Shown here: positions 31,524-37,003 of the stretch, in pieces | Layout: every line of letters begins with the position of its first letter | Numbering within the stretch: the stretch's first letter is position 1 | IMG/VR virus record: IMGVR_UViG_3300033233_000094 | Span: 1 to 37,747 of that record | Strand: one strand, 5' to 3' | DNA length: 37,747 nt | From: a virus | Translations under genes and position numbers: made by a program | The notes under the pieces: generated by a model | What the model saw: the letters and a program-made list of their open reading frames with translations, nothing else | What the model was told of the DNA's origin: nothing | Database searches by the model: none

Positions 31524-31543
31524 CTTGGGGGACCAATCCCAAG
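31524..31543 (-). other. Hairpin leader module (copy 1)
   Basis: cttggg (31524-31529) pairs with cccaag (31538-31543). On the minus strand the hairpin is followed by GAUAAAAAAAUAAUAAG and then the next gene's start. Module 31758-31778 is nearly the same, so this is a repeated element. Confidence 0.55.
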
Positions 31544-31545
31544 TT

Positions 31546-31731
31546 TTAATTATCTAATGCTATAGACCAACTATCCTCAATTTGAATTGCTAATTTTCTT
31601 AACTTTTCGGCTAATTTATCTTTACCAGCTTTTCTAAGAACCTCTGTGGCTTGTATCGTATGGTCTATAAACTTTGCTTTTAAGTTTATTTCTTTTATTA
31701 TTTGTTTATCTAATTTTTGATTATTTGTCAT
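31546..31731 (-). CDS. Small helical protein, 61 aa
   Basis: MTNNQKLDKQIIKEINLKAK, then AGKDKLAEKLRKLAIQIEDS. A single long amphipathic helix pattern with many lysines. It stops two bases before the hairpin at 31524-31543. No family is recognised. Confidence 0.5.
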   Translation of the reverse strand: MTNNQKLDKQIIKEINLKAKFIDHTIQATEVLRKAGKDKLAEKLRKLAIQIEDSWSIALDN

Positions 31732-31740
31732 ATTTTTTAA

Positions 31741-31971
31741 TTACTTATTTTTTTTATCTTGGGAGGACGAGTCCCAAGCTTTTTCGAAGCAATTGCTAAA
31801 TATATTTTTAATTGTTGCTTCGTCTTCTATTAAGCTTGTAATAATATCATCCCAATCTAATCTGCCTTCCCCTGCATAACTAAGTTCCTCAATAATTCTA
31901 TCCAAATCTTTAATAACCAATTTGGCTAATTCCTCGTCTTTAATAGTTTCTAATGTTTTATTTTTTTTCAT
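31741..31971 (-). CDS. Small acidic protein, 76 aa
   Basis: MKKNKTLETIKDEELAKLVI, then RLDWDDIITSLIEDEATIKN; the end KAWDSSSQDKKNK is encoded by a hairpin sequence (31758-31778). The acidic, helical nature could fit a DNA mimic, but that is only a possibility. It is the first gene after the tandem promoters at 32094-32209. Confidence 0.5.
   Translation of the reverse strand: MKKNKTLETIKDEELAKLVIKDLDRIIEELSYAGEGRLDWDDIITSLIEDEATIKNIFSNCFEKAWDSSSQDKKNK
31758..31778 (-). other. Hairpin leader module (copy 2), inside a gene end
   Basis: cttggga (31758-31764) pairs with tcccaag (31772-31778), loop ggacgag. It is followed on the minus strand by GAUAAAAAAAAUAAG and the next gene's AUG, like copy 1. 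Here it also codes for the last residues of the upstream gene. Confidence 0.55.
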
Positions 31972-32093
31972 ATGTTTTAATTTTTAATTTTTTATTTTAT
32001 TAGCCCCATTTGGCTGGGCTGAGCCCGACCTTTTATTTAATTGTCAAAGAACCGTCTTTTCTACCTTTTTCTGCCTTATCTTATTCTAATATC

Positions 32094-32122
32094 ATTATAA
32101 TATACTATTTTCAAAAAGTCAA
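32094..32122 (-). promoter_or_regulatory. Promoter TTGACT-N17-TATAAT (inner of tandem pair)
   Basis: TTGACT (32122-32117), 17 bases and TATAAT (32099-32094). Same TACTTGACTTTT start as the 29007 site. It would drive the small genes at 31971 and then the amidoligase operon. It lies 120 bases before the first start. Confidence 0.75.
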
Positions 32123-32180
32123 GTATTTAACCAATTCTTTATAATTCTTAATGTGCTTTACCAATCTTTATTATACCTTA

Positions 32181-32209
32181 ATTATAATATCCTTTTCTAC
32201 AAAAGTCAA
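32181..32209 (-). promoter_or_regulatory. Promoter TTGACT-N17-TATAAT (outer of tandem pair)
   Basis: TTGACT (32209-32204), 17 bases and TATAAT (32186-32181), 87 bases upstream of the second promoter. A tandem arrangement suggests strong early expression. Confidence 0.75.
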
Positions 32210-32217
32210 GTAGAAAA

Positions 32218-32226
32218 TGTGGATAA
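32218..32226 (+). promoter_or_regulatory. DnaA box
   Basis: TGTGGATAA is the exact complement of the DnaA consensus TTATCCACA. A weaker match, TTATCCATA, lies at 32282-32290. Both lie beside the initiator gene in an A/T-rich gap, so a DnaA-assisted origin is possible. Confidence 0.4.
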
Positions 32227-32244
32227 CTTAAATTTGATTTCTAT

Positions 32245-32280
32245 ACAAAAAAATGGTCTAATCAAAGACCATCTTTTTTA
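32245..32280 (-). terminator. Intrinsic terminator after initiator operon
   Basis: ATGGTCT (32266-32272 arm) pairs with AGACCAT (32253-32259 arm) around a 6-base loop, followed on the minus strand by TTTTTTTG. It ends the initiator and 104-aa gene transcript. The A-run on the other side makes it bidirectional. Confidence 0.8.
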
Positions 32281-32302
32281 TTTATCCATAGCAATTTTCA
32301 TT

Positions 32303-32617
32303 TTATCTTTTTTGCTTCCTTTCTTCTTTTGCTGCTTCTTCTAATGCTTTGGTTTGTTCCTGATAAGAAAGCATTTTCATTTTTGGCGATAACAATTTAG
32401 CAAATTCGCTTGGGGCTTGAAACTTTTTCTCCCACCACTTACTTTCTTCCAGAGTCGTTTGATGTGGCACAATAGCAATTAAATAAGCCGAATTGAATAT
32501 TCCCATCTTTGTGATAATAAAACCTTTATGCTGTAATCCCGTCATAACTTTGGCTAATTCGTCCTCGCTAATAATGATGGGGTCAGCATTTGATAAAACA
32601 ACTTTGTAAGTTTTCAT
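32303..32617 (-). CDS. Hypothetical protein after initiator, 104 aa
   Basis: MKTYKVVLSNADPIIISEDE, then LQHKGFIITKMGIFNSAYLI and a lysine/glutamate helical tail. It follows the initiator by 13 bases and precedes the terminator, so it is in the same short operon and may be a replication partner. No family is recognised. Confidence 0.55.
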   Translation of the reverse strand: MKTYKVVLSNADPIIISEDELAKVMTGLQHKGFIITKMGIFNSAYLIAIVPHQTTLEESKWWEKKFQAPSEFAKLLSPKMKMLSYQEQTKALEEAAKEERKQKR

Positions 32618-32630
32618 AATTTTATTATAA

Positions 32631-33392
32631 TTAAAAAGTTATAAAAATTTCTCGGCTATTGTCTTTTTGCTTTTGTTTGATAAAAGCAAGAAGCTTCCCG
32701 AGTTTGTTTTCTAATTCCAGTGGGGTTGTGATGATGGGAGCATATTTCTCTTGATTTGATATTTGCAGAAAATCAATGAGCTGGCCAACTTTTTCTACGC
32801 CATAAACAGAAATCAGGCGTTCCAGTGCCTTTCTCTGCGTTTTATTAGCAAATAACTTGTAAGCGGCAGGATTTATCTTTTGAAATTTACCAAGTAAGGA
32901 GTTAATTTCTTTACCAAGAGAGTCAGATTCCACAATTTCGTTAGAAATTGTTTTATTTTTTATCTTATTATTATTTATCTTATTATTATTACCTTTATGT
33001 TTTTCTAAGTTCTGAACATAGTTTTTACTAAGTTCGGAACCGAGGAATTTCACAAATCTTATTTTGCCTCCCCCTGCTTTTATGTCATAATTTACCTCAA
33101 TTTCTGGGCATTTTTTAATAAGCGAAGCAAAGATTTGCGATACATAGTCCTCGTTTTTGACGCCTAATACCTTGGCTAATTGCTCGTTTGAAAAGTAAAA
33201 CTGGTTGGAATCCGCATTTTTCAAGTAAAATCTAATGAAGCCATACAAAAGAGTTTCTTTATCTGTTAAATGGTATTTTTGCTGAACATCTACATAGTAA
33301 GGAATAAATTCTGGCGTGTAAATACTGGGTTCTTTATATTCCTCACTTGAAGCATTAAATAAACTTTGTTCGTTTGTATTGTTTTCGTCCAT
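32631..33392 (-). CDS. Replication initiator / replisome organiser-like protein
   Basis: ATG at 33392 (MDENNTNEQSLFNASS) is preferred over one at 33431 that lies inside the inverted repeats. The 253-residue product has a winged-helix region (HLTDKETLLYGFIRFYLKNA, NEQLAKVLGVKNEDYVSQIF), an asparagine- and lysine-rich linker, and a C-terminal DnaD/DnaB2-like part (YGVEKVGQLIDFLQISNQEK, PLELENKLGKLLAFIKQK). This is the layout of phage replisome organisers that bind the origin and load the host helicase. A consensus promoter and a structured leader precede it. Confidence 0.6.
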   Translation of the reverse strand: MDENNTNEQSLFNASSEEYKEPSIYTPEFIPYYVDVQQKYHLTDKETLLYGFIRFYLKNADSNQFYFSNEQLAKVLGVKNEDYVSQIFASLIKKCPEIEVNYDIKAGGGKIRFVKFLGSELSKNYVQNLEKHKGNNNKINNNKIKNKTISNEIVESDSLGKEINSLLGKFQKINPAAYKLFANKTQRKALERLISVYGVEKVGQLIDFLQISNQEKYAPIITTPLELENKLGKLLAFIKQKQKDNSREIFITF

Positions 33393-33403
33393 ATTTGCTA
33401 CAA

Positions 33404-33467
33404 AAACAAAAGGAGACGCCCTAATTGGCATTCTTGGTCGAAGCGTCTCCTTTTGTTTGCCAATTAG
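33404..33467 (-). promoter_or_regulatory. Two interleaved inverted repeats in initiator leader
   Basis: Arms A (33404-33419 and 33443-33458) are a perfect 16-bp inverted repeat; arms B (33421-33430 and 33458-33467) are a perfect 10-bp one. Their order is B', A', B, A along the RNA, so they cannot both form simple hairpins. This suggests an RNA switch, or protein-binding palindromes for autoregulation of the initiator. An AGGAG lies in arm A'. Confidence 0.75.
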
Positions 33468-33506
33468 AATTATTTTCGACCATTTTAATTTGCTTAATAC
33501 ACTTTA

Positions 33507-33535
33507 ATTATATATTCCTTCTCAAAAAAAATCAA
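33507..33535 (-). promoter_or_regulatory. Promoter TTGATT-N17-TATAAT before initiator gene
   Basis: TTGATT (33535-33530), 17 bases and TATAAT (33512-33507). Transcription would start about 30 bases before the GGTCG motif and the interleaved repeats, giving a leader of roughly 110 bases. Confidence 0.75.
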
Positions 33536-33565
33536 GAATTTTATAATGGTATTATATAATTGAAT

Positions 33566-33651
33566 AGAGCCAGGGCACCGTTAAGTATCTTTTCCTTACT
33601 GATAATTATTAAAAAATTATTTTGAAAAAGGCTTTCGTATGCCCCAGCTCT
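33566..33651 (-). other. Long-range 12-bp stem downstream of lysis genes
   Basis: agagccagggca (33566-33577) and tgccccagctct (33640-33651) pair over 12 positions, with two G-U wobbles only when read as minus-strand RNA (they would be A-C mismatches on the plus strand). The loop holds an A/U-rich stem (ATAATT/AATTAT). This favours a minus-strand structured RNA, perhaps a 3' end of the lysis mRNA. Confidence 0.45.
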
Positions 33652-33682
33652 TTTCGTTTCTTTTAGAGGCAATTTTATTCGT

Positions 33683-34144
33683 TTAGTTCGATTTTAGAGG
33701 CAACCCTAATCCTCTTTTAATTGAAAGAGCCCAGTGCCAAGCGTTATCCGGATTATCTTTTATCATTTTATAAGCCAGTTGCTTTTGAAAATCGCAATCG
33801 TAAATCAAATTCTGCCATTCGTTGCCTTGTATATTATTATAAGTTTCAGGATAGTATTTTTTCAGGTTGAGCAAGAAAGTTTCTTTTTGAAATTGCAAAC
33901 AACCATAAGAACGCAGACCATTGCTGTCCACTCTGCTAAATCCGATTGGGCAATCTTTACATTCGTAGTCCTCTAATTTATCTATCCATTGGGCTAAATT
34001 GTCTGAAGGCTTTTGGTACTGATACAGGTTTAGGCTCGTCTCGGTTGCCAGCCGAGTTGAGCGGTTCCAAGGAATAACAATGGCAAATCCAGAAGTAGCC
34101 CCTAACAGCATCAGTAGTAAAGCCTTCTTGAATTTAGTACACAA
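33683..34144 (-). CDS. Lysozyme-like endolysin with N-terminal signal/anchor
   Basis: TTG at 34144 (MCTKFKKALLLMLLGATSGF), five bases after the holin stop, is preferred; a GTG at 34195 is another choice. The 153-residue product has a hydrophobic signal or signal-anchor, then NLAQWIDKLEDYECKDCPIG, SNGLRSYGCLQFQKETFLLN, and CDFQKQLAYKMIKDNPDNAW. This is the pattern of a lysozyme-like transglycosylase (catalytic Glu probably in LEDYE, and a G..SYG..QF core). It should cut peptidoglycan for lysis. It lies directly after the holin-like gene. Confidence 0.7.
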   Translation of the reverse strand: MCTKFKKALLLMLLGATSGFAIVIPWNRSTRLATETSLNLYQYQKPSDNLAQWIDKLEDYECKDCPIGFSRVDSNGLRSYGCLQFQKETFLLNLKKYYPETYNNIQGNEWQNLIYDCDFQKQLAYKMIKDNPDNAWHWALSIKRGLGLPLKSN

Positions 34145-34148
34145 GGCT

Positions 34149-34373
34149 TTATTTTGAAAGTTTCTGGATAAATAAGTTATAAATACCAGCAGCACTTACT
34201 AAAATGGGAACTACTTTATCCCATATTCCAACTGCTGATAAATAACTATATAATCCAGCAGCTACTATTGATACTATAATAAGAATCAAAGTAGCTAACC
34301 AATCTTTAGCACCAGTTATTCTTTTAATTAACTCGACCACTAATGAAACAATTGCAGCAACAAATATATCCAT
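34149..34373 (-). CDS. Holin-like small membrane protein
   Basis: ATG at 34373 (MDIFVAAIVSLVVELIKRIT) follows AATAAAACT and is preferred over a longer frame that would run into the structured RNA. The 74-residue product has three hydrophobic segments (about 3-14, 20-40 and 50-66: WLATLILIIVSIVAAGLYSY, KVVPILVSAAGIYNLF). Size and topology fit a holin, and the lysozyme-like gene follows. The promoter at 34422-34450 drives the pair. Confidence 0.65.
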   Translation of the reverse strand: MDIFVAAIVSLVVELIKRITGAKDWLATLILIIVSIVAAGLYSYLSAVGIWDKVVPILVSAAGIYNLFIQKLSK

Positions 34374-34421
34374 AGTTTTATTTTTTAGGTTAAATTTTAT
34401 TCGACCTTCCTCTTTAATTTG

Positions 34422-34450
34422 AGTATATAATAATTTTTGCAAAAAATCAA
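34422..34450 (-). promoter_or_regulatory. Promoter TTGATT-N17-TATACT before lysis genes
   Basis: TTGATT (34450-34445), 17 bases and TATACT (34427-34422). The CTTGATTTTT context matches the initiator promoter. The AAGGTCGA motif follows within about 20 bases. It overlaps the end of the structured RNA's U-run region. Confidence 0.65.
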
Positions 34451-34457
34451 GAAATTC

Positions 34458-34708
34458 TACAAAAATAATAAAAACAAGAGGGCAGGTTGCTACAAACCTT
34501 CTCCATTTAAGGAAGCCCTCTCGTTCCGCTGCCATCCTAATACAAGGTACTCGCCAAGGCTTGTGGCTATCCAGTCATCAGTAGCATTGGGCTGGAATCG
34601 TTTGTACCCCTGTGCGGACGGGTTTTATTGCGGGGCTACAGCTTGAAGCCGTGTCAGGAATAAATCCTACCCCGCTCTTTACAATGAAGTTTTTCATTAC
34701 AAAGAGCG
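34458..34708 (-). ncRNA. Candidate structured noncoding RNA (about 250 nt)
   Basis: On the minus strand there is a 16-bp stem (34673-34708, two G-U wobbles that would be A-C mismatches on the plus strand). It is followed by a stem closed by GCGGGG/CCCCGC (34630-34635 with 34670-34675) holding two hairpins (34656-34668, 34639-34651), a middle part with GCCA/TGGC and ACAAG/CTTGT pairings, and a final 7-bp stem (34477-34483 with 34515-34521). A U-rich run at 34458-34477 could be a terminator. It is richer in G and C than its neighbours and has no credible protein. I cannot name a known RNA family. Confidence 0.6.
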
Positions 34709-34745
34709 AGGTTTGTTAATCAATTTTGCTTTGGTTAACAAGTAT

Positions 34746-34774
34746 GGTAGGTCTTTTGAAGTGGGAGACCTACC
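34746..34774 (-). terminator. 9-bp hairpin after HNH gene
   Basis: ggtaggtct (34746-34754) and agacctacc (34766-34774) pair perfectly, loop of 11 bases, 11 bases after the HNH stop. There is no U-run, so it is a weak terminator or processing site that separates the SD-led gene block from the structured RNA. Confidence 0.6.
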
Positions 34775-34785
34775 AAGAACCCTTA

Positions 34786-35034
34786 CTACTTATGGAGTAT
34801 ATAATCAATAATTGGGTCAACAAGGGAATGGAATTTTTTATGGCAAGAATCACAGAGAGGAATAAGATTATCTGGTTCATTTGTTCCACCAATCCTTCTA
34901 AAAATGATATGATGTAATTCCACATTTTCTTCCGAGCCACAGAAGTAGCACTTGTGATGATATTCAGCAAGAACTTCTTGTTTGATTTGTTTAGGAACTC
35001 TTCTCTTCGCCGTTTTCTTCTTTTTCTTGCTCAT
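34786..35034 (-). CDS. HNH endonuclease
   Basis: This 82-residue protein has a basic N-terminus (MSKKKKKTAKRRVPK), CYFCGSEENVELHHIIFRR (Cys29, Cys32, His41, His42), then NEPDNLIPLCDSCHKKFH (Asn56, Cys61, Cys64, His69). This is a complete small HNH nuclease. Its ATG at 35034 follows AGGAGGT. HNH nucleases often assist terminase cutting or act as homing enzymes. It lies next to the structured RNA, but I see no intron core motif there. It overlaps the protease gene by 44 bases. Confidence 0.8.
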   Translation of the reverse strand: MSKKKKKTAKRRVPKQIKQEVLAEYHHKCYFCGSEENVELHHIIFRRIGGTNEPDNLIPLCDSCHKKFHSLVDPIIDYILHK

Positions 35035-35515
35035 TTTGACCTCCTAATGATTGAACAACTGCCCATAAGGCAAAGTTGTCAGTATCGGATAGGAGTTGCT
35101 GTTGGCTTAATCTCAAAACGATTTTAGCAATTTCGTTAACTATTTGTTCCTCAGTATCTCCAAAGTTTTCTTCTAATAAAATCCTTAATGGGTCATCTCG
35201 GTCTAATCCTTCAATTGTTTTTTCAAATTGTTCTTTTAATGGTTGAATTATAATGTGAGCCATTTCGTGAAGAACTATCCATTCGAGTGAAGTATTGATT
35301 ATATTAACATCAGCGTTTTCCCAAATGTAGATGTTTGAAATCTTGGTTGAAGTGTTAATCCTGTTTGCTCCAAAGATAATAGAATTATTAGTTTTAGTGA
35401 TGATTTGAAGAAAATGTTCATCAACAATATCAACAGTAATTAGCCAATCATTTAATCCCATCAACGGTTGATACTTCTCAACGATTGCTTTCACTACTTC
35501 TTTTTGGACGGACAT
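34991..35515 (-). CDS. HExxH metalloprotease-like protein
   Basis: ATG at 35515 (MSVQKEVVKAIVEKYQ), with AAAGGAGGTGG just upstream, is preferred over a GTG that overlaps that site. The 174-residue product has LEWIVLHEMAHIIIQPLKEQ (His83-Glu84-His87 zinc motif) and an acidic helical C-terminus (EENFGDTEEQIVNEIAKIVL). It resembles small phage zincin-like proteins, perhaps SprT-like. The target is unknown. Confidence 0.65.
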   Translation of the reverse strand: MSVQKEVVKAIVEKYQPLMGLNDWLITVDIVDEHFLQIITKTNNSIIFGANRINTSTKISNIYIWENADVNIINTSLEWIVLHEMAHIIIQPLKEQFEKTIEGLDRDDPLRILLEENFGDTEEQIVNEIAKIVLRLSQQQLLSDTDNFALWAVVQSLGGQNEQEKEENGEEKSS

Positions 35516-35681
35516 CGTGTCCACCTCCTTTCTTATTGGTTTCTAACTTATTGAAACCTTGTGTTCTTAAAATTATTCTTTCGCAAGAAGGACATTTGAC
35601 AACTAATTCCTGTTCTTTCTCATCGTATTCCCAGTCCATTTGGAAGTTTGTTCCACAATAAGGGCATCTAATGATGACCAT
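35478..35681 (-). CDS. Zinc ribbon protein 2
   Basis: ATG at 35681 (MVIIRCPYCGTNFQMDW) has a perfect GGAGGTGATAAC site before it, so longer frames are rejected. The 67-residue protein has Cys6/Cys9 and Cys30/Cys33 (RCPYCG, KCPSCER) and a basic tail with HDVRPK. It is a close paralogue of the upstream ribbon protein. It overlaps the protease gene by 38 bases. Confidence 0.8.
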   Translation of the reverse strand: MVIIRCPYCGTNFQMDWEYDEKEQELVVKCPSCERIILRTQGFNKLETNKKGGGHDVRPKRSSESNR

Positions 35682-35844
35682 TGTTATCACCTCCTTTCTT
35701 CCCAAGCCTTGTTTTACGAAGTATTTCTCTGCCACAATGAGGGCATTGAATATATAACTCACCAGTTTTACTATCTATCTTCCACTTCCAATCAAAAACT
35801 TTTTTACAATAAGGGCATTTTGCAGTAATTTTAGGCCTATTCAT
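35668..35844 (-). CDS. Zinc ribbon protein 1, 58 aa
   Basis: ATG at 35844 with GGAGGT upstream runs to TAG at 35668. Cys10/Cys13 and Cys34/Cys37 (KCPYCKK, QCPHCGREILR) form a zinc ribbon. The sequence around KCPYC...W...QCPHC matches the next gene's RCPYC...W...KCPSC, so this is a tandem duplication. It overlaps the phosphoesterase stop by eight bases and the next gene's start by 14. These two may act as nucleic acid-binding adapters. Confidence 0.75.
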   Translation of the reverse strand: MNRPKITAKCPYCKKVFDWKWKIDSKTGELYIQCPHCGREILRKTRLGKKGGDNNGHH

Positions 35845-36976
35845 TTTGCACCTCCTTGCTCAAATCTAATGGGAATGCCCAAGAGATTGGTCTTTTAGTC
35901 GAGACGCCAAAGTAAAATTGTTTAGCAGAACTTAATGAAGCAAATCTTTTCCAGCCAAATTCATCCTTATTTATCCAAGAGCCATTAACAATAGTCAAAG
36001 AATGCGAGCTGGTAGGAATTTGTAGAATTTGGGAAGGATGAAAATGCCCGATGATTTCAATATCATAAGGAACTTCAAGAGCCCTCGCTTTTGACTGCCT
36101 AACAATTCCATAGTAAGGAAGCGACATCCAAGAATAGATATAGTTGCCGTGATGCATCAGATATCTCCACTTATAAATCTTATGAACATAATACCAAGAT
36201 TCTGGAACAATTACTTCTACCCTGTCTTGTCCCTCAAAACTTAATTGAAGAATTCTACCAACCAGATAGTCAAAATTATTATAGTCCCAATCAGCTTCCA
36301 CCCCAGAAGTTATTCTGGCATGATTACCACCAACTATAACCCATCTAATTTTCGGGAATAATTTCAAAAGTTCGATAGTCATCTTTTTTAAGTAGGAAGC
36401 GAGGTCTAATACCTGTGCTATAACGCCTTCCTCTACAAATTTCTTTTGACCTTTGTAAATCAGTTCGTTATCAACCAAATCTCCAACTGCTAAAATGTTC
36501 AAAGTTTCAAGGTTATAACCGCCAAGAAGCAATTCGTTGATAGTAGAAACACCATCTAATAACCTGTTCAATTCAGTAGTAAAAATATCTGGGCTATAAG
36601 TTATAGTTCGTTTGTTAGTGTTAGTATCATAAAATTCATTGACTTTGCCATAATGAATATCCGAGAGCACCAATACAGCTTGTTCAGTTAATTTACCATT
36701 TCTCAAAGCTTTTTGTTTTGGCAGATGAATTTCTGGTCTGTCTTTTTTCACAGCGTCTAACAAGCTTTGTGAGAGCTTGTCGTAGTCAATCATTTCTTTA
36801 TGGGTCATTTCGCCCACCTCCTTTCCTTTATTTTTACTAACTGTAATTCCTAACTGACGACAGTGATACCTGATTGCTTCATCAGAATAGCCGGTAGCCA
36901 AAGCGATTTTGTGATAATCGCCAGTTGTTTGTGGGGGATTATTTATCAGATATTCTTTTAATTCATTTATATCCAT
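35837..36976 (-). CDS. Metallophosphoesterase with N-terminal HTH
   Basis: This 379-residue protein has a helix-turn-helix-like N-terminus (GDYHKIALATGYSDEAIRYH) and a calcineurin-like phosphoesterase: LVLSDIHYGK (Asp106, His108), AVGDLVDN (165-170), VGGNHARI (GNH at 217-219), LMHHGNYI and IGHFHPSQI (GHFH at 310-313). The enzyme is probably a nuclease or phosphatase. A strong GGAGGTGG precedes Met57 (36808), so the phosphoesterase may also be made without the HTH, and the first 56 residues may be an in-frame fusion. The start at 36976 has no such site. Confidence 0.8.
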   Translation of the reverse strand: MDINELKEYLINNPPQTTGDYHKIALATGYSDEAIRYHCRQLGITVSKNKGKEVGEMTHKEMIDYDKLSQSLLDAVKKDRPEIHLPKQKALRNGKLTEQAVLVLSDIHYGKVNEFYDTNTNKRTITYSPDIFTTELNRLLDGVSTINELLLGGYNLETLNILAVGDLVDNELIYKGQKKFVEEGVIAQVLDLASYLKKMTIELLKLFPKIRWVIVGGNHARITSGVEADWDYNNFDYLVGRILQLSFEGQDRVEVIVPESWYYVHKIYKWRYLMHHGNYIYSWMSLPYYGIVRQSKARALEVPYDIEIIGHFHPSQILQIPTSSHSLTIVNGSWINKDEFGWKRFASLSSAKQFYFGVSTKRPISWAFPLDLSKEVQNE

Positions 36977-37003
36977 AAGTTATAAATGTCAAAGTGCTAT
37001 TTT

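Larger units (their letters stand above)
31972..32302. other. Noncoding intergenic region, candidate origin
   Basis: This 331-bp A/T-rich stretch contains no gene I can support; a short plus-strand ORF at 32153-32344 has no start signal or recognisable features. It holds two consensus promoters, a terminator, a perfect DnaA box and, at its left end, two small GC stems (GGGC-TCA-GCCC and AGCCC/GGGCU, about 32002-32027) after a GGTCG. The mix fits an origin or control region next to the initiator gene. Confidence 0.5.

Noticed and set aside
33393-33431. Upstream start of the initiator gene
   Set aside because: It lies inside the inverted repeat arm with no A-rich leader; the ATG at 33392 fits better, though the choice is not certain.
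34374-34535. Longer N-terminus of the holin-like gene
   Set aside because: The extra 54 residues are a translation of the structured RNA's end and of the promoter region; the ATG at 34373 has the usual leader.
34437-34646. Plus-strand 69-aa ORF over the structured RNA
   Set aside because: It has no start signal, runs antisense across the RNA stems, and its sequence shows no domain.
34458-34785. Group I intron with HNH homing gene
   Set aside because: No intron core motifs (such as the AAGATATAGTC-type S element) or split host gene were seen; the HNH has its own SD and complete frame.
36940-37003. TTGACA before the phosphoesterase gene as a promoter
   Set aside because: A -35-like TTGACA is present, but no -10 at 16-18 bases; the nearest TATAAA is at 15 and lies inside the coding start.
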